Source: Citrobacter sp. Cu233 (GTDB taxonomy: Bacteria > Pseudomonadota > Gammaproteobacteria > Enterobacterales > Enterobacteriaceae). From it: DNA of 64,000 nucleotides. The translations under genes were made by a program, and so were the position numbers. Of the stretch, positions 54,116-63,525 are shown piece by piece (within the stretch, counting starts at the first letter, position 1; each line of letters opens with the position of its first letter). The stretch covers positions 496,001 through 560,000 of the forward strand of contig NZ_JAOWIF010000028.1 of assembly GCF_030332225.1 (NCBI RefSeq). Reading direction: 5' to 3'. Under the pieces are notes generated by a model. It saw nothing but the letters and a program-made list of their open reading frames with translations. It did no database searches and had not been told where the DNA came from.

Positions 54116-54187
54116 AAGCGAAGCGGCTAACATTGACCAACGCCCTGAGCTTTGGCGATCTCTCAGCAGAGACCTGCCGTTTCGCTT
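54116..54187. ncRNA. Candidate structured RNA element between cydA and glmS
   Basis: AAGCGAAGCGGC (54116-54127) pairs with GCCGTTTCGCTT (54176-54187) over 12 pairs with one wobble, enclosing two hairpins, CGCC...GGCG and TCTCT-CAGC-AGAGA, so the element can form a three-way junction. It is GC-richer than its surroundings. It contains AGACCTGCC, the core of the B12 box of cobalamin riboswitches, although the canonical riboswitch parts are not recognisable. It lies about 500 bases upstream of glmS. Strand and function are unknown; I do not recognise the family. Confidence 0.4.
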
Positions 54188-54690
54188 AAATCATCATTAT
54201 AAGTTATCACTCCCACCACAACATCGCTTCTGTGCCAAAGAATAAATATATCACGAACAATTCATTATCATTTTTATCTTAAATTTAACAAAAAATATTT
54301 ACGACATATAAGATTAATAAATAAAAAACCGTTATGCCGTTCACAATTTATTTAGCGAATATCATTTTCGAAATTATTAAAAACGCCACAAATAAAGCCC
54401 GCAACACAAAATAAGATTTTGATCACAAACATGGCAAGTTGTTTATTACGCAATTCGCTAATAAATAAGGTAACCAATAGAAACTAATTTATAACATACT
54501 GATTTAAATGCCTTTTTATAAAAATAAAATATAACAATCGTTTTATGCAGGATATTTTGAAAATAGATCAATTGCTTCCTTTTTCGCTTCCACAGAAACT
54601 CCAACCCTATTAAGAGGTTGTCACAATCCATGTTCTAAATATTAGAAATATTTTTTACTTATTGACCATCAGCCCTACAGAGGATTACCC

Positions 54691-55140
54691 ATGAAGAAAT
54701 CTACACTTGTTATTGGCGTCATCGGTGCTGACTGCCATGCAGTAGGCAATAAAGTTCTGGATCGCGTTTTTACTGCTCATGATTTTCACGTAATCAACCT
54801 CGGGGTGATGGTGAGCCAGGATGAATATATTGATGCCGCAATTGAAACAGGCGCCGATGCCATCGTGGTGTCCTCCATCTACGGCCACGGCGACATTGAC
54901 TGCCTCGGCCTGCGTGAGCGCTGCATTGAACGCGGCCTGGGCGACATTCTGCTGTATGTCGGCGGTAACCTTGTCGTGGGCAAACATGATTTTGCCGATG
55001 TCGAAGTGAAGTTTAAAGAAATGGGCTTCAACCGCGTTTTCGCCCCCAGCCATGACCTGGAAGATGTCTGCTCGCTTATCACTAACGATATTCACCAACA
55101 CAATGGCCTCGAACAGCGTTGCCTGGAAGAGGCCATCTGA
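54691..55140 (+). CDS. glmS: Glutamate mutase (methylaspartate mutase) sigma subunit
   Basis: A 149-residue B12-binding protein. The cobalamin signature D-x-H-x-x-G is at Asp14-His16-Gly19 in [27 protein letters not shown] and [10 protein letters not shown] are further nucleotide-loop motifs. With GlmE it moves the glycyl group of L-glutamate to give (2S,3S)-3-methylaspartate using adenosylcobalamin. Also called mutS in clostridia; not the glucosamine synthase GlmS. AGAGGA precedes the ATG. First gene of the cluster; its stop shares a base with glmL. Confidence 0.96.
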   Translation: MKKSTLVIGVIGADCHAVGNKVLDRVFTAHDFHVINLGVMVSQDEYIDAAIETGADAIVVSSIYGHGDIDCLGLRERCIERGLGDILLYVGGNLVVGKHDFADVEVKFKEMGFNRVFAPSHDLEDVCSLITNDIHQHNGLEQRCLEEAI

Positions 55141-56534
55141 TGCAAACAGTTTCTGTCGATATCGGCTCGACATGGACCAAGGCAGCCCTCTTCGCACAGG
55201 AAGGAGAGGTGTTAACGCTGGTCAATCATGTCCTGACCCCAACCACCACACATCATCTGGCAGACGGTTTTTTTGCCAGCCTGAATCAGGTGCTGAATGT
55301 TGCCGATGCTCGCCCGTTACTGAAAAGTGGTGAAGTGCAGTTGAAGTACTCCTCCTCAGCCAAAGGTGGACTCGCTGTTGCAGCAATGGGGCTGGTGCCT
55401 TCCATTACGCTGGAATCGGCGAAAGTTACCGCTCACTCGGCAGGAGCGAAAATCGCGCAATATTATTCGTACAAGCTGAACCGTCATGACATCCAGGAGC
55501 TGGAATCCGTACCGCCAGATATCCTGTTGTTTACGGGTGGTACAGATGGCGGTGAAGAAAGCTATGGATTGGCCAATGCGCGTGCACTGGCGGATTCGAA
55601 GCTTGATTGCGCCATCATCTATGCCGGAAACCGTGATATTCAGGACGAAATACAAACGATTCTGGGCCACAAAGATCTGACCACGGTAGACAACATCCTG
55701 CCGGATCTCGATCACCCGAATCCGTTTGCCGCTCGTCAGGCCATTTGCGATGTGTTCTTGTCACGCATCGTAAAAGGTAAAGGTCTTGACGTCATCGTGG
55801 GTGAAACAGGCGAAGACCCCATGCCGACGCCGTGGACGGTGTATGAACTGGTAAAAGCAATTAGCGATTACGACAGCGCATGGAAGGAATTCATGCTGAT
55901 CGATATGGGTGGCGCCACCACGGATGTCTATTCAGCCAGCGCGAATACCCTCTCCCCCGATACTGTCCTGCATGGTGTCCCAGAACCTTTCGTCAAACGT
56001 ACCGTTGAAGGTGATTTGGGCATGCGCGTTTCCGCCGTCGTGGTGGGAGAAAGCACGCAGGAGATGGTGAAAGTTGTTTTCGCCCAACAGCCACAACGTG
56101 AGGAGGCGTTTTATCGCTACCTGCGCCATCTGGTTGGGCAGCCGGACTACCTGCCAGTCAACGAGGAAGAGAAATATTTCGACACTCTGTTAGCAGGTTT
56201 GTGCGTGGGCTATGCCGCTGAGCGCCACGCGGGCACTAAGAAGCAGGTTTGCACCTGCGTCGGTAACGTGGATTTACAGATGGGTCGCGATCTCACCACC
56301 GTACGGAAAGTTGTCGGTTCAGGGGGATGGCTCTCTCGCGCCAGCCAGTTCGATATCCATAACTGGCTCAAATACCGGGAGCTGGACGACCAGGGTAAAA
56401 GAATTCTGTTACCGAATCAGTTTGAGTATTACCGCGATTCATATGGCCTGCTCCCGCTACTGGCAAACGTCGCCAGGCTGTACCCGCAAGCCGCTGCTCG
56501 CACCAGCATTCAGTGTTTAACCCTACAAAACTAA
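55140..56534 (+). CDS. glmL: Glutamate mutase accessory protein GlmL/MutL
   Basis: ATG 55140 ([18 protein letters not shown]) gives 464 residues and overlaps the glmS stop as TGATG. The protein is of the ASKHA ATPase fold: VDIGSTWTKAALF near the N terminus is phosphate-1, FTGGTDGGEES and MLIDMGGATTDVYS are later nucleotide motifs. It is found between the two glutamate mutase subunit genes in many bacteria and probably reactivates the enzyme by exchanging damaged cobalamin, as in other B12 eliminases; that role is inference. Unrelated to the mismatch-repair MutL. Confidence 0.92.
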   Translation: MQTVSVDIGSTWTKAALFAQEGEVLTLVNHVLTPTTTHHLADGFFASLNQVLNVADARPLLKSGEVQLKYSSSAKGGLAVAAMGLVPSITLESAKVTAHSAGAKIAQYYSYKLNRHDIQELESVPPDILLFTGGTDGGEESYGLANARALADSKLDCAIIYAGNRDIQDEIQTILGHKDLTTVDNILPDLDHPNPFAARQAICDVFLSRIVKGKGLDVIVGETGEDPMPTPWTVYELVKAISDYDSAWKEFMLIDMGGATTDVYSASANTLSPDTVLHGVPEPFVKRTVEGDLGMRVSAVVVGESTQEMVKVVFAQQPQREEAFYRYLRHLVGQPDYLPVNEEEKYFDTLLAGLCVGYAAERHAGTKKQVCTCVGNVDLQMGRDLTTVRKVVGSGGWLSRASQFDIHNWLKYRELDDQGKRILLPNQFEYYRDSYGLLPLLANVARLYPQAAARTSIQCLTLQN

Positions 56535-56546
56535 AGGCAGCTACGA

Positions 56547-57992
56547 ATGGAACTTCGAAATAAAAAATTGACCCACGACGAATTCATGACCGAAAGGCAT
56601 CAGGTATTGCAAACCTGGGAAACCGGCAAAGACGTTGAGAACTTCGAAGATGGCGTGAAGTACCAGCAATCAATTCCAGACTCAAAGCGCTTCTCCCTCG
56701 CGCTGTTGAAGGCCGATCAAGAAGGTAAAACGCTGAGCCAGCCGCGTGCGGGCGTCGCACTCATGGATGAGCATATTGAGCTGCTTAAAACATTGCAGGA
56801 AGAATGTGACCTCCTGCCAAGTACAATCGATGCTTATACCCGTCTGAACCGCTATGAAGAAGCGGCTGTCGGGATCCAAAAATCTATCGAGGCGGGCACC
56901 TCCAAACTGAATGGTTTACCTGTCGTCAATCATGGGGTTGCTGCCTGCCGCCGTATGACTGAGTCGCTGGAAAAACCAATCCAGGTCCGCCACGGTACGC
57001 CAGATGCCCGTCTGCTGGCAGAAATCGCCATGGCCAGTGGTTTTACCAGCTACGAAGGCGGCGGTATCTCCTACAACATCCCTTACGCCAAACGCGTCAC
57101 CCTGGAAAAATCCATTCGTGACTGGCAGTACTGCGATCGCCTGATGGGACTGTACGAAGAAAATGGTATTCGCATCAACCGTGAACCGTTTGGCCCGTTG
57201 ACTGGCACCCTGATCCCCCCGTTTATGTCCCACTCGGTAGCGATTATCGAAGGTCTGCTGGCACTGGAACAAGGCGTGAAGTCTATTACCGTCGGTTACG
57301 GCCAGGTCGGTAGTTTGACTCAGGATATCGCCGCCATTCAGGCACTGCGTGAACTGTCCCACGAATACTTCCATAACCACGGCTTCGATGATTATGAGCT
57401 GAGTACCGTATTCCACCAGTGGATGGGCGGATTCCCGGAAGATGAAGCAAAAGCCTTCTCCGTTATCGCCTGGGGTGCTGCGGTTGCTGGCATGTCCGGT
57501 GCCACAAAAGTCATTACCAAGAGCCCGCATGAAGCCTTCGGCATCCCAACCGCCGCGGCTAACGCTCAGGGTCTTAAAGCGTCACGCCAGATGCTTAACA
57601 TGGTGAGCGACCAGAAGTTCCCGCAGTGCGCTGCCGTGGAACAGGAAGTCGAACTGATTAAGAGTGAAGTCCGCGCAGTACTGAAAAAAGTCTTCGAGCT
57701 GGGTAATGGCGACATTGCACGCGGTACGGTACTGGCCTTTGAAGCCGGTGTTCTGGATGTTCCCTTCGCCCCAGCCGCCTGCAACGCAGGCAAAATTCTG
57801 CCGGTGCGCGATAACACAGGTGCTATCCGTATTCTCGAAGCCGGTGCGGTTCCACTGCCGAAAGACATTCTCGCGCTGCACCACGACTACGTCTCAGAGC
57901 GCGCACATTTTGAAGGTCGCAAACCTTCTTTCCAGATGGTCATTGATGACATCAACGCCGTATCCCACAGTAAATTAATAGGAAGACCATAA
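56547..57992 (+). CDS. glmE: Glutamate mutase epsilon subunit
   Basis: 481 residues, close to the 483 of the Clostridium cochlearium subunit. It is the TIM-barrel catalytic subunit that binds glutamate and faces the cobalamin of GlmS; VNHGVAACRR, GFTSYEGGGISYNIPYAKRVTLEKSIRDWQYCDRL and HQWMGGFPEDEAKAF are family blocks with substrate arginines. It starts 12 bases after glmL and its TAA overlaps the mal ATG by one base. Confidence 0.96.
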   Translation: MELRNKKLTHDEFMTERHQVLQTWETGKDVENFEDGVKYQQSIPDSKRFSLALLKADQEGKTLSQPRAGVALMDEHIELLKTLQEECDLLPSTIDAYTRLNRYEEAAVGIQKSIEAGTSKLNGLPVVNHGVAACRRMTESLEKPIQVRHGTPDARLLAEIAMASGFTSYEGGGISYNIPYAKRVTLEKSIRDWQYCDRLMGLYEENGIRINREPFGPLTGTLIPPFMSHSVAIIEGLLALEQGVKSITVGYGQVGSLTQDIAAIQALRELSHEYFHNHGFDDYELSTVFHQWMGGFPEDEAKAFSVIAWGAAVAGMSGATKVITKSPHEAFGIPTAAANAQGLKASRQMLNMVSDQKFPQCAAVEQEVELIKSEVRAVLKKVFELGNGDIARGTVLAFEAGVLDVPFAPAACNAGKILPVRDNTGAIRILEAGAVPLPKDILALHHDYVSERAHFEGRKPSFQMVIDDINAVSHSKLIGRP

Positions 57993-59233
57993 TGAAAATT
58001 AAACAGGCCCTTTTCACCGCTGGCTACTCCTCATTTTATTTTGACGATCAGCAGGCCATCAAAAACGGCGCAGGTCATGACGGCTTTATCTATACCGGTG
58101 ATCCGGTAACGCCAGGCTTTACTTCTGTGCGTCAGGCAGGTGAATGCGTATCCGTACAGCTGGTTCTGGAAAACGGCGCGGTCGCAGTGGGTGATTGCGC
58201 GGCGGTGCAATATTCAGGTGCCGGCGGTCGTGATCCGCTGTTCCTGGCTGAGAACTTCATTCCGTTCCTCAACGATCACATCAAACCACTGCTGGAAGGT
58301 CGTGACGTTGATGCATTCCTGCCGAATGCCCGTTTCTTTGACCAACTGCGTATTGACGGCCATCTGCTGCATACCGCCGTTCGTTATGGTCTGTCTCAGG
58401 CACTGCTTGACGCGGCGGCACTGGCCACCGGTCGTCTGAAAACTGAAGTGGTATGCGACGAGTGGCAACTGCCGTGCGTACCGGAAGCCATTCCATTATT
58501 TGGTCAGAGTGGTGATGACCGCTATATCGCCGTCGACAAAATGATCCTCAAAGGTGTGGATGTCCTGCCGCATGCGCTGATCAACAACGTTGAAGAGAAG
58601 CTGGGCTTTAAAGGCGAAAAACTGCGTGAGTATGTGCGTTGGCTGTCCGACCGTATCTTAAGCCTGCGCACCAGCGAGCGTTATCACCCGACGCTACATA
58701 TCGATGTGTACGGCACGATCGGCCTGATTTTTGATATGGACCCAGTGCGCTGCGCCGAATACATCGCCAGCCTGGAAGCCGAAGCGCAAGGCCTGCCGCT
58801 GTACATTGAAGGTCCGGTTGATGCCGGCAACAAACCGGATCAGATCCGCATGTTGACCGCCATCACCAAAGAGCTGACCCGTCTGGGCTCCGGCGTGAAA
58901 ATCGTGGCTGATGAATGGTGTAACACCTATCAGGACATCGTGGACTTCACCGATGCGGGCAGCTGCCACATGGTGCAGATCAAAACCCCGGACCTGGGCG
59001 GTATTCACAACATCGTTGATGCGGTGCTGTATTGCAACAAACACGCCATGGAAGCTTATCAGGGCGGTACCTGCAACGAAACCGAGATCAGTGCTCGCAC
59101 CTGCGTCCACGTCGCACTGGCCGCACGTCCAATGCGCATGCTGGTAAAACCGGGTATGGGATTCGATGAAGGTCTCAACATCGTGTTTAACGAAATGAAC
59201 CGCACCATCGCGCTGTTGCAAACTAAGGATTAA
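57992..59233 (+). CDS. mal: Methylaspartate ammonia-lyase
   Basis: 413 residues. From memory it is almost identical to the structurally known C. amalonaticus enzyme. It is an enolase-superfamily lyase: metal ligands in the HIDVYGTIG (Asp238), YIEGPVD (Glu273) and VADEWCN (Asp307) regions, catalytic Lys331 in VQIKTPDLGG, and GGTCNET. It removes ammonia from 3-methylaspartate to give mesaconate. Second catabolic step after glutamate mutase, translationally coupled to glmE. Confidence 0.97.
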   Translation: MKIKQALFTAGYSSFYFDDQQAIKNGAGHDGFIYTGDPVTPGFTSVRQAGECVSVQLVLENGAVAVGDCAAVQYSGAGGRDPLFLAENFIPFLNDHIKPLLEGRDVDAFLPNARFFDQLRIDGHLLHTAVRYGLSQALLDAAALATGRLKTEVVCDEWQLPCVPEAIPLFGQSGDDRYIAVDKMILKGVDVLPHALINNVEEKLGFKGEKLREYVRWLSDRILSLRTSERYHPTLHIDVYGTIGLIFDMDPVRCAEYIASLEAEAQGLPLYIEGPVDAGNKPDQIRMLTAITKELTRLGSGVKIVADEWCNTYQDIVDFTDAGSCHMVQIKTPDLGGIHNIVDAVLYCNKHAMEAYQGGTCNETEISARTCVHVALAARPMRMLVKPGMGFDEGLNIVFNEMNRTIALLQTKD

Positions 59234-59236
59234 GAG

Positions 59237-60607
59237 ATGGCACGCACATTTAAGATCTTATCGCCTACGGCTATCCTGGGTTATGGCTTCCCGGAAGAGA
59301 GTTTTCGTAAAGCCATGGAAGAGTCACCGGATCTTATTGCTGTTGACGCAGGTTCCTCCGATCCGGGCCCCCACTACCTGGGGGCAGGTAAACCCTTCAC
59401 TGACAGGGCCGGGGTAAAACGCGATCTACGCTATATGATCGTGGCGGGCGTTAAGAACAACATCCCAGTGGTCATCGGTACCGCGGGTGGTTCCGGTGCT
59501 GCTCCGCATCTGGAGTGGTGCCGCCAGATAATCCATGAGATTGCCCAGGAAGAAAAACTGTCTTTCTCAATGGCGCTGATTCCGTCTGATGTTGATAAAG
59601 AAGTGGTTCACCAGGCACTGGATAACGGCAAAATCACCGCGCTGGATTTCGTGCCTGAGTTAACCCACGAAGCCATCGAAGACAGCACCTACATCGTCGC
59701 ACAGATGGGTGTCGAACCTTTCCAGCGTGCGCTGAAAGCGGGTGCACAGGTTGTTCTGGGCGGACGTGCTTACGATCCAGCCTGCTTCGCGGCGCTGCCC
59801 ATCATGCAAGGCTTTGATGAAGGTCTGGCGCTACACTGCGGTAAGATCCTTGAGTGTGCTGCCATTGCAGCAACCCCTGGCTCCGGCTCGGATTGCGCAA
59901 TGGGGATCATCGACGACAACGGCTTTACGCTGAAAGCGTTCAATCCAAAGCGTAAGTTCACCGAAACCTCCGCTGCGGCGCATACCTTGTACGAGAAGTC
60001 CGACCCGTACTTCCTGCCGGGACCGGGCGGCGTACTGAATCTGAAGGCATGTACTTTCACCGCAGTTAACGAAGGCGAAGTGTATGTCAGCGGTTCGCGT
60101 CATGAAGAAACGCCGTATGCGCTGAAACTGGAAGGCGCACGTCAGGTTGGCTTCCGCTGCCTGACTATCGCCGGGACGCGCGATCCGATAATGATTGCCG
60201 GTATCGACACCATTCTCGAAGAGGTACAGGCAAGCGTGGCACGTAACCTCTCACTGAATGATGACAGTATCCGCATGACGTTCCACCTCTACGGTAAGAA
60301 TGGCGTGATGGGCAATCATGAACCGATGAAAACCGCCGGTCATGAACTGGGGATTTTACTGGACGTCGTCGCGCCAACGCAGGATATCGCCAACAGCGTT
60401 TGCTCGCTGGTGCGCTCTACCCTACTGCACTACGGCTATGAAAATCGTATTGCGACCGCGGGCAACCTCGCTTTCCCATTCTCACCATCTGATATTCAGA
60501 GTGGGCCGGTGTATGAGTTCTCGATCTATCACCTGATTGAAGCAAGCGATGCACTGCGGTTTGATTTCCACATTGAGCAGGTGACGCCAGAAGGAGTTCA
60601 GGCATGA
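59237..60607 (+). CDS. AtuA-like (DUF1446) protein of the glutamate cluster
   Basis: 456 residues of the acyclic terpene utilisation AtuA family. Visible conserved stretches are VDAGSSDPGPHYLGAG near residue 36, IGTAGGSGAAPHLEW near 81, QVVLGGRAYDPACFAALP near 173 and GPGGVLNLKACTFTAVNEGEVYVSGSR near 255. No cofactor motif is certain. AtuA itself is needed for citronellol/geranyl catabolism but its reaction is not defined. The gene is three bases after mal and overlaps the DUF4387 gene by four bases, so the two products probably form a complex. Candidate roles are on mesaconate, citramalate or their CoA esters; this is inference. Confidence 0.88.
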   Translation: MARTFKILSPTAILGYGFPEESFRKAMEESPDLIAVDAGSSDPGPHYLGAGKPFTDRAGVKRDLRYMIVAGVKNNIPVVIGTAGGSGAAPHLEWCRQIIHEIAQEEKLSFSMALIPSDVDKEVVHQALDNGKITALDFVPELTHEAIEDSTYIVAQMGVEPFQRALKAGAQVVLGGRAYDPACFAALPIMQGFDEGLALHCGKILECAAIAATPGSGSDCAMGIIDDNGFTLKAFNPKRKFTETSAAAHTLYEKSDPYFLPGPGGVLNLKACTFTAVNEGEVYVSGSRHEETPYALKLEGARQVGFRCLTIAGTRDPIMIAGIDTILEEVQASVARNLSLNDDSIRMTFHLYGKNGVMGNHEPMKTAGHELGILLDVVAPTQDIANSVCSLVRSTLLHYGYENRIATAGNLAFPFSPSDIQSGPVYEFSIYHLIEASDALRFDFHIEQVTPEGVQA

Positions 60608-60921
60608 AACAGTCAATTTGTTCACTGGCGCAGGTCATTCGCTCCAAAAATGCCGGACCGTACGAACTGGTTTTAGATATTTTGTTTAAAACCCGGGAAG
60701 ACTATCAGCGAGTAAAGCGTTCGGAGCAATTAACTCCGCAGCTTATTGCTGGATTATATAATGTCGAACCTGACTTTATTCACAATATTGTCTGGTTTGA
60801 CCCCGCGAACGCAGTAAAAATTGTCATGCCGCGCGATATTATTTCCGGAAATGTCGGTGACAATGATGTTTATGGCGCACAGCAACACGCACCATTATTA
60901 AGTATTGAATTCGATCTGTAA
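60604..60921 (+). CDS. DUF4387 protein, partner of the AtuA-like protein
   Basis: A 105-residue soluble protein (MKQSICSLAQVIRSKNAGPYELVLDILF...). The SKNAGPYELVLDILFK pattern is the DUF4387 hallmark, a domain that occurs fused or next to AtuA-type proteins. No catalytic residues can be assigned. The ATGA overlap with the preceding gene implies coupled translation and equal amounts of both proteins. A 168-base gap with no clear terminator separates it from the carrier gene. Confidence 0.87.
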   Translation: MKQSICSLAQVIRSKNAGPYELVLDILFKTREDYQRVKRSEQLTPQLIAGLYNVEPDFIHNIVWFDPANAVKIVMPRDIISGNVGDNDVYGAQQHAPLLSIEFDL

Positions 60922-61089
60922 CAAAAAAACACAATAACAGCCATTGGAGCACAGAGTTCAGCTGTATCACAGTGCTTCGAATATTCATGCGGTTGGTCAC
61001 AACAGGCGTGCGTCTGAGCTGCTGTCCGGGCTCAGGCACACGCCACTCTACATTATTCCAATTACCAGCCTTTATCCGATGGAGTACAC

Positions 61090-62394
61090 ATGAAGAAAAT
61101 TAGTTTAACGAAGATGATCATATTAGGCCTGATACTCGGCATGATTGCCGGGGTGGCTATTAATAATATGGCCGCGGCTGAAACAGCAAAATCATATGCA
61201 CAGGATATTTCCATTTTCACCACTATATTCTTACGTATGGTGAAGATGATTATTGCGCCATTGGTTATTTCAACTCTGGTTGTCGGTATTGCCAAGATGG
61301 GCGATGCCAAAACGCTGGGGCGTATATTTTCTAAAACCTTTTTCCTGTTTATTTGTGCCTCACTGCTGTCGATCGCATTGGGTCTGGTTATCGTTAATAT
61401 CTTCCAGCCGGGCGCAGGCATCAACTTTGTTGCTCATGACGCAGGCGCTGTTGCCGCTGTTAAGTCAGAGCCGTTCACGCTGAAAGTCTTTATCTCACAT
61501 GCCGTACCAACCAGTATCGTTGACGCGATGGCGCGTAACGAAATCCTGCAGATCGTGGTGTTCTCCATTTTCCTTGGTTGCAGCCTGGCCGCAATCGGTG
61601 AAAAAGCCGAGCCTATCGTTAAGGTTCTGGATTCGCTGGTACACGTCATGCTGAAGCTGACAGGCTACGTCATGCTGTTTGCCCCACTGACCGTTTTCGC
61701 TGCTATTTCCGGCCTGATTGCCGAGCGAGGTCTGGGTGTAATGGTCAGCGCCGGTATCTTTATGGGCGAGTTCTACCTGACACTGGGCATGCTGTGGGCA
61801 ATTCTGATTGGCCTGTCGACACTCATTGTTGGTCCTTGCATCAGCCGCCTCACCAAATCCATCTTCGAACCGGCGCTGCTGGCCTTTACCACGTCCAGTT
61901 CTGAAGCGGCCTTCCCTGGCACGCTGGATAAGCTGGAAAAATTCGGTGTATCGTCAAAAATTGCCAGCTTCGTGCTGCCGATCGGTTACTCCTTTAACCT
62001 CGTCGGCTCCATGGCCTATTGCTCCTTTGCCACCGTCTTTATTGCCCAGGCGTGCAACATAGAACTGAGCATGGGCGAGCAAATCACCATGCTGCTGATC
62101 CTGATGCTGACCTCAAAAGGGATGGCGGGTGTGCCACGTGCATCCATGGTGGTTATTGCCGCTACGCTGAACCAGTTCAACATTCCGGAAGCCGGTTTGA
62201 TCCTGCTGATGGGCGTCGATCCGTTCCTGGATATGGGGCGTTCAGCCACTAACGTCATGAGTAATGCCATGGGGGCTGCCATTGTAGGTCGCTGGGAAGG
62301 TGAACACTTTGGTTCAGGCTGCCGCGGAACAGCACCCGTCAAAACACCGGAGCAAGAACGCCCGGTTACCGAAACAGAGGTCGCGTTGTCCTGA
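61090..62394 (+). CDS. DAACS-family dicarboxylate/glutamate:cation symporter
   Basis: 434 residues with the GltP/DctA layout: an N-terminal helix, MVKMIIAPLVISTLVVGIAKM, TTSSSEAAFPGTLDKLEKFGV (the serine-rich re-entrant hairpin), PIGYSFNLVGS and DPFLDMGRSATNVMSNAMGAAIV (substrate-binding helix 8, here with DMGRSATNV). Context predicts uptake of glutamate, or of a related dicarboxylate such as mesaconate. GGAGTACAC precedes the ATG. It is flanked on the 3' side by a REP pair. Confidence 0.92.
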   Translation: MKKISLTKMIILGLILGMIAGVAINNMAAAETAKSYAQDISIFTTIFLRMVKMIIAPLVISTLVVGIAKMGDAKTLGRIFSKTFFLFICASLLSIALGLVIVNIFQPGAGINFVAHDAGAVAAVKSEPFTLKVFISHAVPTSIVDAMARNEILQIVVFSIFLGCSLAAIGEKAEPIVKVLDSLVHVMLKLTGYVMLFAPLTVFAAISGLIAERGLGVMVSAGIFMGEFYLTLGMLWAILIGLSTLIVGPCISRLTKSIFEPALLAFTTSSSEAAFPGTLDKLEKFGVSSKIASFVLPIGYSFNLVGSMAYCSFATVFIAQACNIELSMGEQITMLLILMLTSKGMAGVPRASMVVIAATLNQFNIPEAGLILLMGVDPFLDMGRSATNVMSNAMGAAIVGRWEGEHFGSGCRGTAPVKTPEQERPVTETEVALS

Positions 62395-62405
62395 TACCCC
62401 GTTAT

Positions 62406-62490
62406 TGCCGGATGGCGCTTGCGCTTATCCGGCCTACATAACGTTTAACTATCCGTAAGCCGGATAAGGCGGTACGCCGCCATCCGGCAC
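62406..62490. repeat. REP pair between carrier and glutaminase
   Basis: TTGCCGGATGGCGC...CTTATCCGGCC and its inverse AAGCCGGATAAGGC...CGCCATCCGGC form a BIME of two oppositely oriented REP units within the operon. Confidence 0.92.
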
Positions 62491-62519
62491 CATGATGAGT
62501 ACCCCAACAGGATCGCACC

Positions 62520-63521
62520 ATGACTAAAACTCTTCCCGGCGTGAGTCTCTTTGTTTTCAGCGTCTTGTTTAGCTCTGCCTCATTCGCGCAAACCACGCCG
62601 GACTACGCAAGGCTAATAGAGCAGGCACATCAGAAATACAAAAGTAACAATGATGGAAAAGTCGCCGACTACATCCCTGCCCTGGCGAGCTACAGTCCCA
62701 ATAATTTTGCCATCACCGTTGCCACGGTAGACGGAAAAATCTACCAGGTGGGTGATGTTAAAAAGCCCTTCCCGATGGAGTCCCTGAGTAAAGTCTTCAC
62801 TATGGCGCTGGCCATGGAGCAGCACGGTCCTCAGGTGGTTCTGGATAAACTCGGGGCCAATGCCACCGGCATGCCATTTAATTCAGGTTTAGCCGTTGAA
62901 CTCACTAAAGGCGCGCCGGAAAACCCGCTGGTGAATGCAGGTGCAATGAGCACCGTCAGCCTGATTGAGGCCAAAGACAAAACCGATCGCTGGAACAAAA
63001 TCCTCGACAACCTGAATGTCTGGGCGGATGCCTCACTGACGGTCAACGAACCGGTATTCAAATCCGAGATGGAAACCAATCAGCACAACCAGGCACTGGC
63101 GAAGCTGATGGAGTCCTATAACAGTTTCTACGGCAACACAGAGGAAGCGGTCGAAATTTATACCCGCCAATGCTCAGTGGACATCACCGTTGAGCAACTG
63201 GCCAAAATGGGTGCCGTACTCGCGAACAAAGGCAAATCGCCCTTCAACGGTAAGCAGTTGCTGAATGAAAGCTATGTACCACAGGTGCTGGCTGAAATGG
63301 CCATTGCCGGACTGTACGACGGCAGCGGTAAATGGTTGTACAGCGTCGGTATTCCGGCGAAAAGCGGCGTTGGCGGCGGAATGGTTGCTGTTGTCCCGGG
63401 TGAATATGCCATTGCCGTCTATTCTCCGCCGTTGGACGAAGCCGGTAACAGCGTTCGTGCACAGAAAACTATCGAATATGTCGCTGACGCGACCAAAGCC
63501 AATGTCTTTTTAGCAAAATAA
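62520..63521 (+). CDS. Periplasmic glutaminase (serine-dependent, GlsA family)
   Basis: 333 residues. Unlike E. coli GlsA1/GlsA2, it starts with a signal peptide (LPGVSLFVFSVLFSSASFA, cleavage before Gln24), so the enzyme should act in the periplasm. The beta-lactamase-like core has S88-L-S-K91 (FPMESLSKVF), NPLVNAGAM, and SGVGGGMVAVVPG near residue 285. It converts glutamine to glutamate and ammonia, feeding the neighbouring carrier and glutamate mutase. REP elements lie on both sides, suggesting separately tuned mRNA stability. Confidence 0.93.
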   Translation: MTKTLPGVSLFVFSVLFSSASFAQTTPDYARLIEQAHQKYKSNNDGKVADYIPALASYSPNNFAITVATVDGKIYQVGDVKKPFPMESLSKVFTMALAMEQHGPQVVLDKLGANATGMPFNSGLAVELTKGAPENPLVNAGAMSTVSLIEAKDKTDRWNKILDNLNVWADASLTVNEPVFKSEMETNQHNQALAKLMESYNSFYGNTEEAVEIYTRQCSVDITVEQLAKMGAVLANKGKSPFNGKQLLNESYVPQVLAEMAIAGLYDGSGKWLYSVGIPAKSGVGGGMVAVVPGEYAIAVYSPPLDEAGNSVRAQKTIEYVADATKANVFLAK

Positions 63522-63525
63522 CGCT

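Larger units (their letters stand above)
53473..54690. other. 1.2-kb AT-rich divergent intergenic region
   Basis: Between cydA and glmS no convincing gene is seen; open frames are short and lack ribosome sites. The DNA is strongly AT-rich compared with its neighbours and has many A/T tracts, fitting an H-NS-bound control region. It holds FNR-type sites near cydA, a GC-richer structured element at 54116-54187, and a possible CRP half-site (TCACA at 54423) on the glmS side. Individual promoters cannot be assigned by eye. Confidence 0.7.

Noticed and set aside
54150-54187. Canonical cobalamin riboswitch
   Set aside because: Only the AGACCTGCC core of the B12 box is present; the other conserved blocks and the ~200-base architecture are not recognisable.
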